From positions 186,001-250,000 of the forward strand of contig NZ_JAIMCA010000003.1 in assembly GCF_025499465.1 (NCBI RefSeq): a stretch of 64,000 nucleotides of DNA. The letters run 5' to 3'. The notes below the pieces were generated by a model. The model was not told where the DNA came from, did not search any database, and saw only the letters and a program-made list of their open reading frames with translations. Origin of the DNA: Allobosea sp. BH3 (GTDB lineage: Bacteria > Pseudomonadota > Alphaproteobacteria > Rhizobiales > Beijerinckiaceae). Position numbers and translations under genes: made by a program. This document shows, piece by piece, positions 1 to 8,562 of this stretch; position 1 is the first letter of the stretch; the number at the start of each line of letters is the position of its first letter.

Positions 1-2
1 GC

Positions 3-311
3 CAGCTATTGATCTCGGCAGTTCAGAGCCTCGCCGATCACAAGCCGTTCTTCACCGGCCGGGTTTCGCAGACCCTGCTCGACGACTATCTGTCAAAGGG
101 GCGCAGCGACCATGACGTTCTGTCCGCGCGCGAGAGATCTGTTGTCCAGCTCATCGCCGAGGGCAGGACGAACAAGCAGATCGCAGATGTGCTGAGCGTC
201 AGCACCAAGACGGTCGAGACCCACCGCGCCACGGCAATGAGAAAGCTCAATCTCGAGACGACCGCAGCGCTGATCCGCTACGCGATCCGAAACCGGTTGG
301 TCGAAGCGTGA
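3..311 (+). CDS. LuxR-family response regulator, C-terminal part (5' end outside window)
   Basis: The reading frame is open from the first bases of the window and stops at 309-311, so only the C-terminal ~102 residues are present. They hold a LuxR/FixJ-type helix-turn-helix: LSARERSVVQLIAEGRTNKQ, then a recognition helix with STKTVETHRATAMRKL. The preceding FFTGRVSQTLLDDYL stretch resembles the linker that follows a receiver domain, so a two-component response regulator is likely. The apparent TTG start at position 9 is probably an internal Leu codon. Its targets are unknown; it could control the adjacent Bat/sulfatase region, but nothing in the sequence proves this. Confidence 0.85.
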   Translation, partial: QLLISAVQSLADHKPFFTGRVSQTLLDDYLSKGRSDHDVLSARERSVVQLIAEGRTNKQIADVLSVSTKTVETHRATAMRKLNLETTAALIRYAIRNRLVEA

Positions 312-567
312 GAGCCGAATTTGCCGCGTCGGCGTTTCCGGACGCTTCGACCAGAGGACTTCCTTATCGGGTTGCCCCATGTGCCATTCTCATCGTGGCA
401 GCCGTGACCTTCTGGATTCCCGAGAGCGAAGTCGCCGGACCGAAGGTCCGCTCAGAAATAAGATAGTTCAGGCGATAGGTATCGAGGTTCGCGCGAGGAT
501 GGCATGATTCGCAACGCGCTCGCGCGACGCGCGTTCAGATTCCCGCCTCGCCGATCTGTTACTCTCG

Positions 568-1854
568 TCAGCCCACCCATGGACCGTTTTGGATCGGCGT
601 CGGTGTCCGCTCCGCTGGATTGAGCGGCGGCAAGACGACGGTTCTCCCCAAGGAAGCGGTCGGCGGAGCCCACCCAGCGACGGCACGTGCGAGATCATGC
701 CCGCTATCCGCGTCCCAATCGCCGTTCGAGCTGAAGTTCGCGCGCTCGAGCCGGGCCAGGAGGGGACGGACCGCCGGGCCGCGGTCGAGAAGGATGCGAT
801 CCTCGGGCGCCAGTCGAAGGCGCCACTGCGCCAGGGTGCGATATGTGGCCACGGCATCCCCCATCCGGGCAACGCGTGTCAGTTCGCGCCTACTGAACGC
901 CGGGGACGACCAATACCTCTCCCGGGCGATCCGCCAATGTCGATGCGCCAGCCATGCGGCCAGCGCGAAGAGGACGCCGCCGGTGAGGATCAGCGCGCCC
1001 ATCGCCCATGGCATCGACCCATGCGAGGTGCCGCGGCCGGACGCGGGCGGGGCGACCGAGACCGTGATGCCGGAAAGGGTCTCCTCCCGAACCGCCTTGC
1101 CGGGAAGGGACAGCCAGGGTTGATGCAATGCGGGCAGATCGAACGAACCCGGCTTCTCGAAGACGTACGTGGCCTTGTCGGTTCGGTGGCCGTCGATCCC
1201 GATTCGTGTCGATCGGTCGTCGACCACCGGCTGGTCGACATAGACCCTGACGCCGTCCGGTGCGGTGAATCGGAACTCGGCCATGCCCAGCGCGGGAACA
1301 CCTTCGGCCCGTCGCTCGATCATGCGGACGATGGCGTCACCCGCCTTGAACTGCTTGGTCCCCGGGGCAGGCGACCAGCTCTGCATGACACTGACGCGGT
1401 CGGCGACGAGGACTGGCTCGGATGGATCGATATCGGGCGGTACGTTGACTTCCAGTTTCGTCTGCTCGCCCTTGGCAGAGCCGACCGGATCGCCGTTGCG
1501 GGCGAGGAGCGTGACTGCCGCAGCCGGAATCACGATGATTCCTCCCCTCCGCGGGAAGGCGACGAATTCGAAGGTCTGGCCGACATAGGCCTGGCCATCG
1601 ATGGTGTCGCGGATGGTGACGCCCTGGCTTTCGAAGCGCATGATCTGCGCGCCCGCCGCCTCGGGAATCCTGACCTGCGGTGGATGGAGCATCTCTCCCG
1701 GGAAGAGGACCGCGACGTTCACGGTGACGGGCTGGCCGATCACGATTCCTTCGCTCGGCTTCAGGGTCGTACGCACGACGGGCGCCGCTCCGGGAGACTG
1801 GGAGAGCGCCGGAACGGGAGCCACCAGCAGGATGATGGCGAGCAGGAACCTCAT
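568..1854 (-). CDS. BatD-like membrane protein of the MoxR-Bat operon
   Basis: A 428-residue protein with an N-terminal signal peptide (MRFLLAIILLVAPVPALSQ), a long extracytoplasmic beta-rich region and one membrane segment near residues 280-305 (ALILTGGVLFALAAWLA), followed by a ~120-residue cytoplasmic tail. This layout, and its position as last gene of the MoxR-DUF58-VWA-VWA-TPR set, matches BatD/oxygen-tolerance proteins. Its ATG overlaps the stop of the TPR gene (ATGA), so translation is probably coupled. In other bacteria Bat proteins act at the membrane in aerotolerance or envelope stress, but the molecular role is poorly defined. Family assignment rests on architecture and context more than on a motif. 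Confidence 0.75.
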   Translation of the reverse strand: MRFLLAIILLVAPVPALSQSPGAAPVVRTTLKPSEGIVIGQPVTVNVAVLFPGEMLHPPQVRIPEAAGAQIMRFESQGVTIRDTIDGQAYVGQTFEFVAFPRRGGIIVIPAAAVTLLARNGDPVGSAKGEQTKLEVNVPPDIDPSEPVLVADRVSVMQSWSPAPGTKQFKAGDAIVRMIERRAEGVPALGMAEFRFTAPDGVRVYVDQPVVDDRSTRIGIDGHRTDKATYVFEKPGSFDLPALHQPWLSLPGKAVREETLSGITVSVAPPASGRGTSHGSMPWAMGALILTGGVLFALAAWLAHRHWRIARERYWSSPAFSRRELTRVARMGDAVATYRTLAQWRLRLAPEDRILLDRGPAVRPLLARLERANFSSNGDWDADSGHDLARAVAGWAPPTASLGRTVVLPPLNPAERTPTPIQNGPWVG

Positions 1855-2477
1855 GGCGGCGCCCCGACGCTGCCAGCACTGAGCTGATAGGCGAACTTGG
1901 CGCGCAGGAAGTCGGCAGGCCGGGTCTGGACACGCTTCAGCCAGAGCGCGCGCACCGCCTCGTCCGACATCGGCGTCGCCTGCTCGATCGTGGTGTCCTC
2001 GCCGCCCTTCTTGTCCTTGTCGTAGACGATCTCGTCCGGTTTGGAGTCGGTCTGATCGGTCTCGCCGCCCTTGGTCTTGCGGCGCTCGGCGCGGATGCGG
2101 GCGATCTCACGGTTGCGGATCGCATCCGGCCAGTCCGGGCGCAGCGTGAGCGCCCGATCGTAGCGCTTCAGCGCATCGTCGTACTGGCCGAGCATCACGA
2201 ACGCATTGGCCTGATCGAAGGCGCTCTCGGCCGTGTCGCGTGCCGCGAAGGCCTGGGCAGCCTCCTTGAATTCGCCCGCTCGGAAGAGCGCGATGCCGCG
2301 CCAGAGCGGATCGCGAAAGGCCTGCGCGGCGTCGGCCGGATCGTTGCGCGCCAGCAGGACACGGCCGCGCTGGTCCGGCCTCAGCCAGAGATCGTTCCAG
2401 CCGGTCTTCAGTCCGGCTCCGATGAGGGTCGCGGCGCCGACGAGGCCGATCAGGGCGTAGAGCCTGCGCGCCCTCAT
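1851..2477 (-). CDS. TPR-containing membrane protein (BatC/BatB-like)
   Basis: A 208-residue protein starting at the ATG whose last bases overlap the stop of the upstream VWA gene; a longer frame exists but that start suits coupled translation. There is one N-terminal membrane anchor (LYALIGLVGAATLIGAGL). Two TPR-like repeats follow (WRGIALFRAGEFKEAAQAFA and AFVMLGQYDDALKRYDRAL), then a charged Lys/Asp-rich linker. TPR proteins of Bat operons are thought to scaffold the VWA partners on the periplasmic face. Part of a seven-gene leftward operon with overlapping ends. Confidence 0.78.
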   Translation of the reverse strand: MRARRLYALIGLVGAATLIGAGLKTGWNDLWLRPDQRGRVLLARNDPADAAQAFRDPLWRGIALFRAGEFKEAAQAFAARDTAESAFDQANAFVMLGQYDDALKRYDRALTLRPDWPDAIRNREIARIRAERRKTKGGETDQTDSKPDEIVYDKDKKGGEDTTIEQATPMSDEAVRALWLKRVQTRPADFLRAKFAYQLSAGSVGAPP

Positions 2478-3376
2478 GACAGCACCCAACCGCGGCGGAA
2501 CCAGAGCAGAGCCAGCAGGGCGAGCAGTGGCGTCAGCCAGTATCCGGCCTCGCGCCAATGACTGCCTTCGCCCACCACGCCGGCGGCGGCGTCGCGCCCG
2601 TCGAGACGACGTGCGACCGCCGCGACATCGACCTGATCCGGTGTTGTTGCGATGACACTCGCGCCGGGCATCTGTTCGAGGCCATTCATCGCGGTGCCCG
2701 GTGGCAGCAGGCCGAGGACGGTGACCGGGCGGGAGAGCTTCGGCCAGTCGGCCGCCTGCGGGCCGATCGTGTCGGCGAGCAGCAGGATCGAGCCACCGTT
2801 CACCCCGCCAGCCAAGGTGCGCTCGGCGAGCGCCAGGGCGCCGACCAGATCGTCGCCCTCCTTCGGCATCACCTGCGGCGCGAGCGCCTTCGCGAGCTCG
2901 GTCACGACGGCCGCGTCTGCCGTCGGTGGCAGGACGATGTGGGACGAGCCTGAATAGGCGATCAGCGCGGTCGAGGCGCCTTCACGGGCTGCGAGGATGT
3001 CGGCGAGCTTCTGGCGTGCCCGGTCGAGCCGGGTCGGGGCGAGGTCCTCGGTCAGCATCGACGGCGTCACCTTCAGAACGATGGCGACGGGCGGCTTGGC
3101 GTCGGCGAAGGGCGAAGGCTCGCGCTGCCACGCGGGGCCTGCGACGGCAATGGTCGCGACGATCCAGCCGATCAGGAGCCAGTCGCCCGGACGCAGGCGG
3201 GAGCGCCGTTCCTCGCCGACGAGGAGATGAGGCAGGAGGACCGAGTCGATGACCGTCCGCCACTGGCGCGCGCCGTCGGCGGCCTGCCGGTCGACCAACC
3301 ACAGGACCAGGGCCGGGAGCATGGCGAACAGCCAGAGCGGGCGCTCGAAATGGAAGGCAGCCAGATCGGCCATCAT
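2474..3376 (-). CDS. VWA-domain membrane protein (BatB-like) with degenerate MIDAS
   Basis: A 300-residue protein with membrane segments near residues 13-30 and 66-82 and at the C-terminus (WLTPLLALLALLWF), enclosing a von Willebrand factor A fold. In its paralogue immediately upstream the metal site reads DLSGSM; here the aligned stretch is KVTPSM, so the first metal-binding Asp is a Lys and one Ser is a Thr. The fold appears preserved (IALIAYSG-like strand, LLADT near residue 200), suggesting a structural partner that does not bind metal in the usual way. Start and stop overlap both neighbours by 4 nt. Confidence 0.82.
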   Translation of the reverse strand: MMADLAAFHFERPLWLFAMLPALVLWLVDRQAADGARQWRTVIDSVLLPHLLVGEERRSRLRPGDWLLIGWIVATIAVAGPAWQREPSPFADAKPPVAIVLKVTPSMLTEDLAPTRLDRARQKLADILAAREGASTALIAYSGSSHIVLPPTADAAVVTELAKALAPQVMPKEGDDLVGALALAERTLAGGVNGGSILLLADTIGPQAADWPKLSRPVTVLGLLPPGTAMNGLEQMPGASVIATTPDQVDVAAVARRLDGRDAAAGVVGEGSHWREAGYWLTPLLALLALLWFRRGWVLS

Positions 3377-4383
3377 GGCGTCACCTCGGCTCTTGCCGAG
3401 GCCTTCGGGGAGCGCAAACGCCGCCAGCCCAGGATCAAGGTCTGCGAAAGCAGGGTCAGGCCGAGCAAGCCCGCCAAAGGCATCCAGTAGATGTCCCGGC
3501 GGGGCCGGAAGCTGACGGTGTCGACGCGGCGGGTCTCGATCTCGTCCAGGCGACGGTAGATGTCGGCGAGCTGTGCGCGATCGAGCGCGCGATAGAAGCC
3601 GCCTCCGGTCCGGTCGGCGACCTCCTTCAGGGCGGCCTCATCGAGCTTGTCCTCGCCGGCGGCGGTCGGATCGCCGACGGCAACGGTATGGATGACGATG
3701 CCCTTGTCCTTGGCGACCCCAGCGGCCTCGGCGGGTGGCACCTTGCTGATCGTGTCGTTGCCGTCGGTGAGCGCGATGACAGTCTTCGCCTTGACCGTGC
3801 TCTTCGCGAACAGGCCGATGCCCAGTCCGATCGCGTCGCCGAAGGCCGTGCGCGGCCCGGCCATGCCGACGGCCGTGTCGCGCAACATGGCGCGGCTGAG
3901 TTCGAGATCGGTCGTGAACGGGACGAGGGCGAAGGGTGCATCGCCGAAGACGACCACGCCAACCCGATCACCCTTGCGGCGGGACAGGAAGTCGTCGAGC
4001 ACCTGCTTCACGGCGGTGAGCCTGTCGACCGTCCTGCCGGAAGCGTCGAGAAAGTCCTTCGTGTCCATCGACCCGGAGAGGTCGACGAGCAACAGCATGT
4101 CGCGGGTCGGCATGTCGCGGTGGAGCGGCGGCTCGATCCATTGCGGGCGGGCGAGTGCGGCGAGCGTCAGCAGCCAGGCCAGCACGAGGACGATCAGTCG
4201 TGCCGGGTGCCGCCGCACGACGACGCCTCCAGAATGCGGCACTTCGCCGCTCAGCCGGGCCAGCCTGTCGAAGAATGGGACCCTCAGCCCGGTTCGGCGC
4301 TCTGCATGGGCCGGCAGGCCGAACCACACCAGGAGCGGCAACGGTGCGACCAGGGCGACCCAGGGATGAGCGAAGGAGAGCAT
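3373..4383 (-). CDS. VWA-domain membrane protein (BatA-like)
   Basis: A 336-residue protein; the start at MLSFAHPW is chosen because it falls 2 nt after the upstream stop and the extra N-terminal residues of the longer frame are not protein-like. Order: membrane segment (residues ~7-25), second segment (~60-77), then a VWA domain with intact MIDAS (LVDLSGSMDTKDF) and later LTDGND, and a C-terminal membrane helix. This is the canonical BatA arrangement. Its intact metal site contrasts with the degenerate paralogue downstream, so the two may form an asymmetric pair. Likely substrate or partner of the MoxR ATPase, by analogy with MoxR-VWA systems. Confidence 0.88.
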   Translation of the reverse strand: MLSFAHPWVALVAPLPLLVWFGLPAHAERRTGLRVPFFDRLARLSGEVPHSGGVVVRRHPARLIVLVLAWLLTLAALARPQWIEPPLHRDMPTRDMLLLVDLSGSMDTKDFLDASGRTVDRLTAVKQVLDDFLSRRKGDRVGVVVFGDAPFALVPFTTDLELSRAMLRDTAVGMAGPRTAFGDAIGLGIGLFAKSTVKAKTVIALTDGNDTISKVPPAEAAGVAKDKGIVIHTVAVGDPTAAGEDKLDEAALKEVADRTGGGFYRALDRAQLADIYRRLDEIETRRVDTVSFRPRRDIYWMPLAGLLGLTLLSQTLILGWRRLRSPKASARAEVTP

Positions 4384-4384
4384 C

Positions 4385-4831
4385 TCACGTCTCCCGGGAG
4401 ACGCGGCCGCGTTGGTCGCGAAGCCAACCATCGGCCTGGGCGGTAGCCCCGTCGTGGCTTCGGCCTTCGTTCAATCCCGCGACGAGCTCGTTGAGCGGGC
4501 GGGATGCCGTCCCGGCAAGGAACCCGCTCCACGACGGCCCGGTGAGCGAGGCAACCGTCTCGCGGCCATGGGCGACGATGGCGGCCCGCTTCAGGATTTC
4601 GGAAATCGCCTCGATCGGCGGTTCTGGACTGAGACGTCCGAGCTCGGCGCGCGCCTCGCGCAGATAGGCATCGGCCCGATAGCGCGAGAAGGCTTTCCAT
4701 CCGGCGACGAGCAGCATCGCCAGGGCGGTCCCTCCGACGATCCACACTCCCGGTGCCGGCGGCCAGAACGAGACTACGGGCGGGAGGGCGAGATCGGCCA
4801 TGTTGGCGAGATCGCCGGGATCGCTGCTCAT
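4385..4831 (-). CDS. DUF4381 family membrane protein
   Basis: A 148-residue protein with a short N-terminal periplasmic stretch (LALPPVVSFWPPAPG), one membrane helix (VWIVGGTALAMLLVAGW) and a cytoplasmic helical domain with WSGFLAG near residue 101. Size, topology and location between a DUF58 gene and a VWA gene are typical for DUF4381. Its start overlaps the DUF58 stop by 4 nt and it ends 2 nt before the BatA-like start, so the operon is tightly packed. The function of the family is not established. Confidence 0.82.
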   Translation of the reverse strand: MSSDPGDLANMADLALPPVVSFWPPAPGVWIVGGTALAMLLVAGWKAFSRYRADAYLREARAELGRLSPEPPIEAISEILKRAAIVAHGRETVASLTGPSWSGFLAGTASRPLNELVAGLNEGRSHDGATAQADGWLRDQRGRVSRET

Positions 4832-5817
4832 GCGTGCCTCCCGCTGGCGAGCCGTTGCGTCTGTCGGCGGCCGATCAGCTCGCGATACTGGTCGGCGACG
4901 TCGCGGTCGGTCGATATCGGCAGGACGGGGATCGCTCGCTTGCGGGACAGCCCCGCTAGTCGTTCGCGCCAGCGTTGCCGATCCTCTGCAAAGCGCTGAC
5001 GCAGGCTCACCCCGGACGCATCGACCTCGATCTCGGCCGTTCCGGAGCTGAACGTCGCCCGGCCGATATCGGGCAGCTCCTGTTCGAGCGGATCATGGAT
5101 GAAGATCGCGAGGACATCATTATGGGCCGTCAGCTTGGTGATGAGATGCTGGGTCTCGTCATCCTCGCCGGCGGCATCGGAAATAAGGCAGACCAGACCG
5201 TCATGCGCGACCATCCGGCAGGCGGTGGCCAACGCCTCGTTGAGCCGCTCGTCTCCGTAGACGGTCGTCGGTCTGGCCAGCGCCGCATTCGCCTTCGTGA
5301 TCTCGCTAAGAATTCGGACCACGCCCCGGTCCCGCGCCTGCGGCTTGATCGACACGATCCCGTCATCGGTGAACACGACGGCGCCGACGCGGTCTCCCAG
5401 CGAGGAAACACGCCAGGCCGCGAGCGCTGCGGCTTCGGCCGCCGCCACCGACTTCATTGCCCGGCGGCTACCGAAGAACATCGTGCTGCGCTGGTCGACA
5501 AGGAGGATGACCGGACGGTCGCGCTCCTCCGAGTATACGCGTACATGGGGGCTGCCGAGCCGGGCCGTTGCCAGCCAATCGATGGTGCGGGTGTCGTCGC
5601 CCTCGAAATAATGCCGCAGCTCCTCGAAGTTCAGGCCGCGGCCGCGCAGTCGCGAGGTGTGGCGGCCCGCCAGCAGGCTGTGCACGGGCTGCCGCGGCAG
5701 GAAACTGAAACCGCTGGCACGGTGCTTGAGGCGCAGGAGTTCATCGAGTGTGACGAAGGCCCGCGCGGAGGGCGCTGACGGCGGTGTCGCACCCGGCTTT
5801 TCCCGCATCAACGCCAT
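4828..5817 (-). CDS. DUF58 domain protein of the MoxR-Bat operon
   Basis: A 329-residue soluble protein. The DUF58 signature is clear: GRGLNFEELRHYFEGDDTR around residue 58, then TIDWLATARLG and RVYSEERDRP, followed by a VWA-like fold whose metal-site position reads LLVDQRSTMFFG. DUF58 proteins almost always follow MoxR genes and are presumed to be MoxR clients. It begins 9 nt after the MoxR stop and overlaps the DUF4381 start. The Q/R variation in the metal-site loop is common in DUF58 proteins and is not a sign of decay. Confidence 0.9.
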   Translation of the reverse strand: MALMREKPGATPPSAPSARAFVTLDELLRLKHRASGFSFLPRQPVHSLLAGRHTSRLRGRGLNFEELRHYFEGDDTRTIDWLATARLGSPHVRVYSEERDRPVILLVDQRSTMFFGSRRAMKSVAAAEAAALAAWRVSSLGDRVGAVVFTDDGIVSIKPQARDRGVVRILSEITKANAALARPTTVYGDERLNEALATACRMVAHDGLVCLISDAAGEDDETQHLITKLTAHNDVLAIFIHDPLEQELPDIGRATFSSGTAEIEVDASGVSLRQRFAEDRQRWRERLAGLSRKRAIPVLPISTDRDVADQYRELIGRRQTQRLASGRHA

Positions 5818-5826
5818 TTCCGGCTC

Positions 5827-6804
5827 CTAGATCGCGACGGCAACCTGCCTGATGACCTCGTCCAGCACGTCGTCGGCGCTCGCCCCGTCGGCGCCGGCCT
5901 CGTAGCCGAGCGACACGCGGTGCCTCAGGCAATCGTGGACGACGGCCTGGACGTCCTCTGGTGTCACAAAATCGCGGCCTTTTAGCCAGGCATAGGTCCG
6001 CGAGCACTTGTCGAGCGCGAGCGATCCGCGCGGACTAGCGCCGATGGCGATCCAGTTCTTCAGCTTGTCGCCGAACTCGGACGGGCGGCGTGTCGCGGCG
6101 ATCAGAGCGACCATGTAGGTCTCGACCACGTCCTTCGTCGTGACCCGATCGATCTCGGCGCGAGCGTCGAAGACGACCTGTTGCGCGATCTTGGGAGGCG
6201 GTTCCTGCGGCTTGTCCGAGGCGGCGCTCTCGGAGCGCACCAGCCGCATCACCTTCACCTCGTCAGCATCAGAGGGATAGTCGATGCGGACATGCATCAG
6301 GAACCGATCCATCTGCGCTTCCGGAAGCGGGTAGGTGCCCTCCTGTTCGATCGGGTTCTGTGTCGCCAGCACCATGAACAGTGGCGGCAGGTCGTAGCGC
6401 TTGCCAGCCACCGTGACGTGGCGCTCCTCCATCGCCTCGAGGAGGGCCGACTGCACCTTGGGCGGTGCCCGATTGATCTCGTCGGCGAGCACGAGATTGC
6501 CGAAGACCGGACCCTTGCGGAACTCGAACTGGCCGTCGGGACGCAGTATCTCGCCGCCGGTCACGTCCGATGGCAGCAGGTCGGGCGTGAACTGGATGCG
6601 GCTGAAGTCGGATTCGAGGTTCTGCGACAGGCTCTTGATCGCGCGAGTCTTTGCCAGGCCGGGCAGCCCCTCAAGGAGGACGTTGCCGTTGGCGAGCATC
6701 GCGATGACGATGCGCTCGACCACGCGCTCCTGGCCGATGATGTCCTGGTTGATGCGGCTCTCGAGATCGCGAATGGCATCGCGCGCGGTCGATCCGGCAT
6801 CCAT
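5827..6804 (-). CDS. MoxR-family AAA+ ATPase
   Basis: A 325-residue AAA+ protein. The start at MDAGSTARD is preferred; the frame extends upstream but through the promoter region. Walker A is GLPGLAKT (residues 46-53), Walker B is LVLADEINRAP, and sensor 1 is FMVLATQNPIEQEGTYPLPE, all hallmarks of MoxR. First gene of the leftward operon with DUF58, DUF4381, two VWA, TPR and BatD-like products. MoxR ATPases act as chaperones that mature or insert cofactors in protein complexes with VWA partners. A GTWACNGTTACCG site lies 59 nt upstream of the start, pointing at this gene. Confidence 0.93.
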   Translation of the reverse strand: MDAGSTARDAIRDLESRINQDIIGQERVVERIVIAMLANGNVLLEGLPGLAKTRAIKSLSQNLESDFSRIQFTPDLLPSDVTGGEILRPDGQFEFRKGPVFGNLVLADEINRAPPKVQSALLEAMEERHVTVAGKRYDLPPLFMVLATQNPIEQEGTYPLPEAQMDRFLMHVRIDYPSDADEVKVMRLVRSESAASDKPQEPPPKIAQQVVFDARAEIDRVTTKDVVETYMVALIAATRRPSEFGDKLKNWIAIGASPRGSLALDKCSRTYAWLKGRDFVTPEDVQAVVHDCLRHRVSLGYEAGADGASADDVLDEVIRQVAVAI

Positions 6805-6863
6805 CTTCGATAAGTCCTCGTTGCAGCGGAGCGATTGTGCAGATGGGGCCCGCTCTGTCACGG

Positions 6864-6876
6864 CGGTAACCGTTAC
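6864..6876 (-). promoter_or_regulatory. Tandem GTTACC-type operator, site 1 (moxR promoter)
   Basis: Read toward moxR the sequence is GTAACGGTTACCG: two 5-6 bp half-sites, GTAAC and GTTACC, in direct/palindromic overlap. The same 13-bp motif occurs upstream of three other transcription units at 13385, 14637 and 15818. It sits 59 nt before the MoxR start. It also lies about 50 nt before the remnant of a second sulfatase on the other strand, so it may once have served both directions. Confidence 0.6.
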
Positions 6877-6924
6877 TGCCGCCGCTTGCCTTTCCCGCGT
6901 GATGGCCCGCGGGGCATTCGGTGG

Positions 6925-7263
6925 GACCTCGTAGCCTTGCGCTACGAGAACTCGAAGGTCGTGTTCAAGGAATGGCGCGCGCAAGGCACGCTGCGGATCT
7001 GGGCGGAGCCGTTCACCCCTCTGAGGGTGCCCACGATCTTCAATCTCCGCTCCGATCCCTATGAGCGGGCCGATGTCACATCGAACAGCTACCACGACTG
7101 GTTCATGTCCGACGCCGCCGGTGTAATGCTTGCGGCTCCGGCGGTTGCCGCTAACTTCCTCGCCACGTTCAAGGAGTTCCCGCCGAGCCAGCGCCCGGAT
7201 AACTTCAGCATCGACCAGATCGTCGAGAGGATGCAGCGGAGCTTCGATTCCGTCGCGCGATGA
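6925..7263 (+). pseudogene. Arylsulfatase C-terminal remnant
   Basis: About 112 residues, beginning DLVALRYENSKVVFKEWR and ending in a normal stop at 7261-7263, match the last ~110 residues of the intact sulfatase at 11688-13292. Shared features are VVF.EWRA/IVFCEQRA, the FNLR.DP.ERADV block, YxDW, and FPPSQRP.(N/S)FS.DQ(I/M)V. No start codon, catalytic Cys-type motif or metal ligands precede it; homology ends abruptly at ~6925 where the moxR promoter begins. It is therefore a 3' relic of a second, oppositely oriented sulfatase gene, probably truncated by a rearrangement that brought the MoxR operon here. Confidence 0.85.
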
Positions 7264-7359
7264 GACGCGCTCGCAGAGCGATGTCCCGGTCGGGAGATCG
7301 CCCTGCGATATCGCTCATCCGTTCACGCGTTTTATCGAGCGGGCAGGCGCAGCTGCCCG

Positions 7360-7518
7360 TCAGGGCACCGCCGTGAGAATATCGTTGCCGAAGCCGTCGG
7401 TCTGGCGGGGCCCGTTCGAGCGATTGGCCCGGACATAGTTGGGGCCGCCGGAGCGCGGTGGCGCCGGGCCAGGGTCGAGATAGCTCTGTGGAGCGGGCGG
7501 CGGTGTGGAAACGTCCGG
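7360..7518 (-). other. Short protein-like reading frame without start codon, possible gene-end remnant
   Basis: Directly downstream of the formylglycine-generating enzyme gene, one frame reads as a proline- and glycine-rich tail (PAPQSYLDPGPAPPRSGG, then NYVRANRSNGPRQTDGFGN) and ends with a stop at 7360-7362. An in-frame stop at 7519-7521 lies just before it and no start codon is visible, so it looks like the C-terminal end of a lost secreted protein. A hairpin (GCGGGCAG, 6-nt loop, CTGCCCG) lies just beyond its stop and may end the operon. Could be chance in GC-rich DNA. Confidence 0.3.
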
Positions 7519-7543
7519 TCAGAGTCCTTTCGTCCGGAAGTGG

Positions 7544-8521
7544 TCAGGCACCGCGCACAACGCAGCGAAAACCGACGTGGCTTGTCGAGGTATCGATGGG
7601 TTCGGCGTGGCGCGCGGCCGGGCGATAGCGTCGGCAATAGCTGGGTGCGCAGAGATGCGAGCCGCCTTTGAGGACCTTCCGGGGAATGCGGATCGTCGGC
7701 TGGCGCGGATCGAAGCTGTCCGCTTCCGGCCCGCCGCGCGGGTTCTGCGGCACGCAGCAGGCCTTTGGCGCATCACCCGGATGACGCGTCGACCAGAAGT
7801 CGGCGGTCCATTCCCAGACATTGCCGATCATGTCGAAGAGACCATAGTCGTTGGCCGGATATGAGCGCACCGGCGAGGTGCGCGCCCAGCCGTCTTCCTT
7901 CAAGTTCTCGTTCGGGAAGTTGCCCTGCCAGGTGTTGGCCATGTGGCGCCCGCCCGGCGTCAACTCATCGCCCCAGGCGAACTCGCAACTCTCGCGGCCA
8001 CCCCAGGCGGCGAACTCCCATTCGGCCTCGGTCGGTAGCTCCTTGCCCGCCCAGGCCGCATAGGCCTCGGCGTCGCGATAGGCGACGTGGACAACGGGGT
8101 GATCGTCGAGGCCCTTGATCGAGGAGCCAGACCCGTAGGGCTTGCGCCAGGTCGCACCGAACTTGAAGGTCCACCATTGCGACCAGTCGCGGGTATCGAC
8201 CGGGTGCGACGGCGGCTCGAACATCAACGAACCCGCGCGCAGCATGTGGGGCAGAGCGCCGGGATAGTCCTTGGGGTCCGGCGCGACCTCGGCCAGCGTG
8301 ACGTGACCCGTGGCTTCCACGAAGGCGCGGAACTGGCGGTTCGATACGGGTGTCTCGTCGATCCAGAAGGGATCGACCGTGACGCGGTGGCTCGGCGCCT
8401 CCTCAACGTAGTGATGGTCTGAGCCCATGCGGAAGGTACCGCCGGGAACGAACGCCATCCCGATCGGTGGATCATCGGCTCGGGATGCTTTCCGCTGGGG
8501 TGCAAGTGCGTTGACCGTCAC
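7544..8521 (-). CDS. Formylglycine-generating enzyme (SUMF1/FGE-sulfatase family)
   Basis: A 325-residue protein from a GTG start with AGGA 9 nt upstream; the frame is open further upstream but overlaps the preceding gene. The FGE fold is clear: MAFVPGGTFRMGSD at the N-terminus, LPTEAEWEFAA mid-protein and a C-terminal HVGFRC. Both redox-active cysteines of true aerobic FGE are present in KGGSHLCAPSYCRRYR (Cys291, Cys296), which bind copper and oxidise the sulfatase Cys to formylglycine. No signal peptide is obvious, so it probably acts in the cytoplasm on the unfolded sulfatase encoded in the same operon. EgtB- or PvdO-like paralogues usually lack this Cys pair. Confidence 0.9.
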   Translation of the reverse strand: MTVNALAPQRKASRADDPPIGMAFVPGGTFRMGSDHHYVEEAPSHRVTVDPFWIDETPVSNRQFRAFVEATGHVTLAEVAPDPKDYPGALPHMLRAGSLMFEPPSHPVDTRDWSQWWTFKFGATWRKPYGSGSSIKGLDDHPVVHVAYRDAEAYAAWAGKELPTEAEWEFAAWGGRESCEFAWGDELTPGGRHMANTWQGNFPNENLKEDGWARTSPVRSYPANDYGLFDMIGNVWEWTADFWSTRHPGDAPKACCVPQNPRGGPEADSFDPRQPTIRIPRKVLKGGSHLCAPSYCRRYRPAARHAEPIDTSTSHVGFRCVVRGA

Positions 8522-8562
8522 GGGCGGAATTCCTGTTTCAAGCGCGACGATGTCATGCCGGA

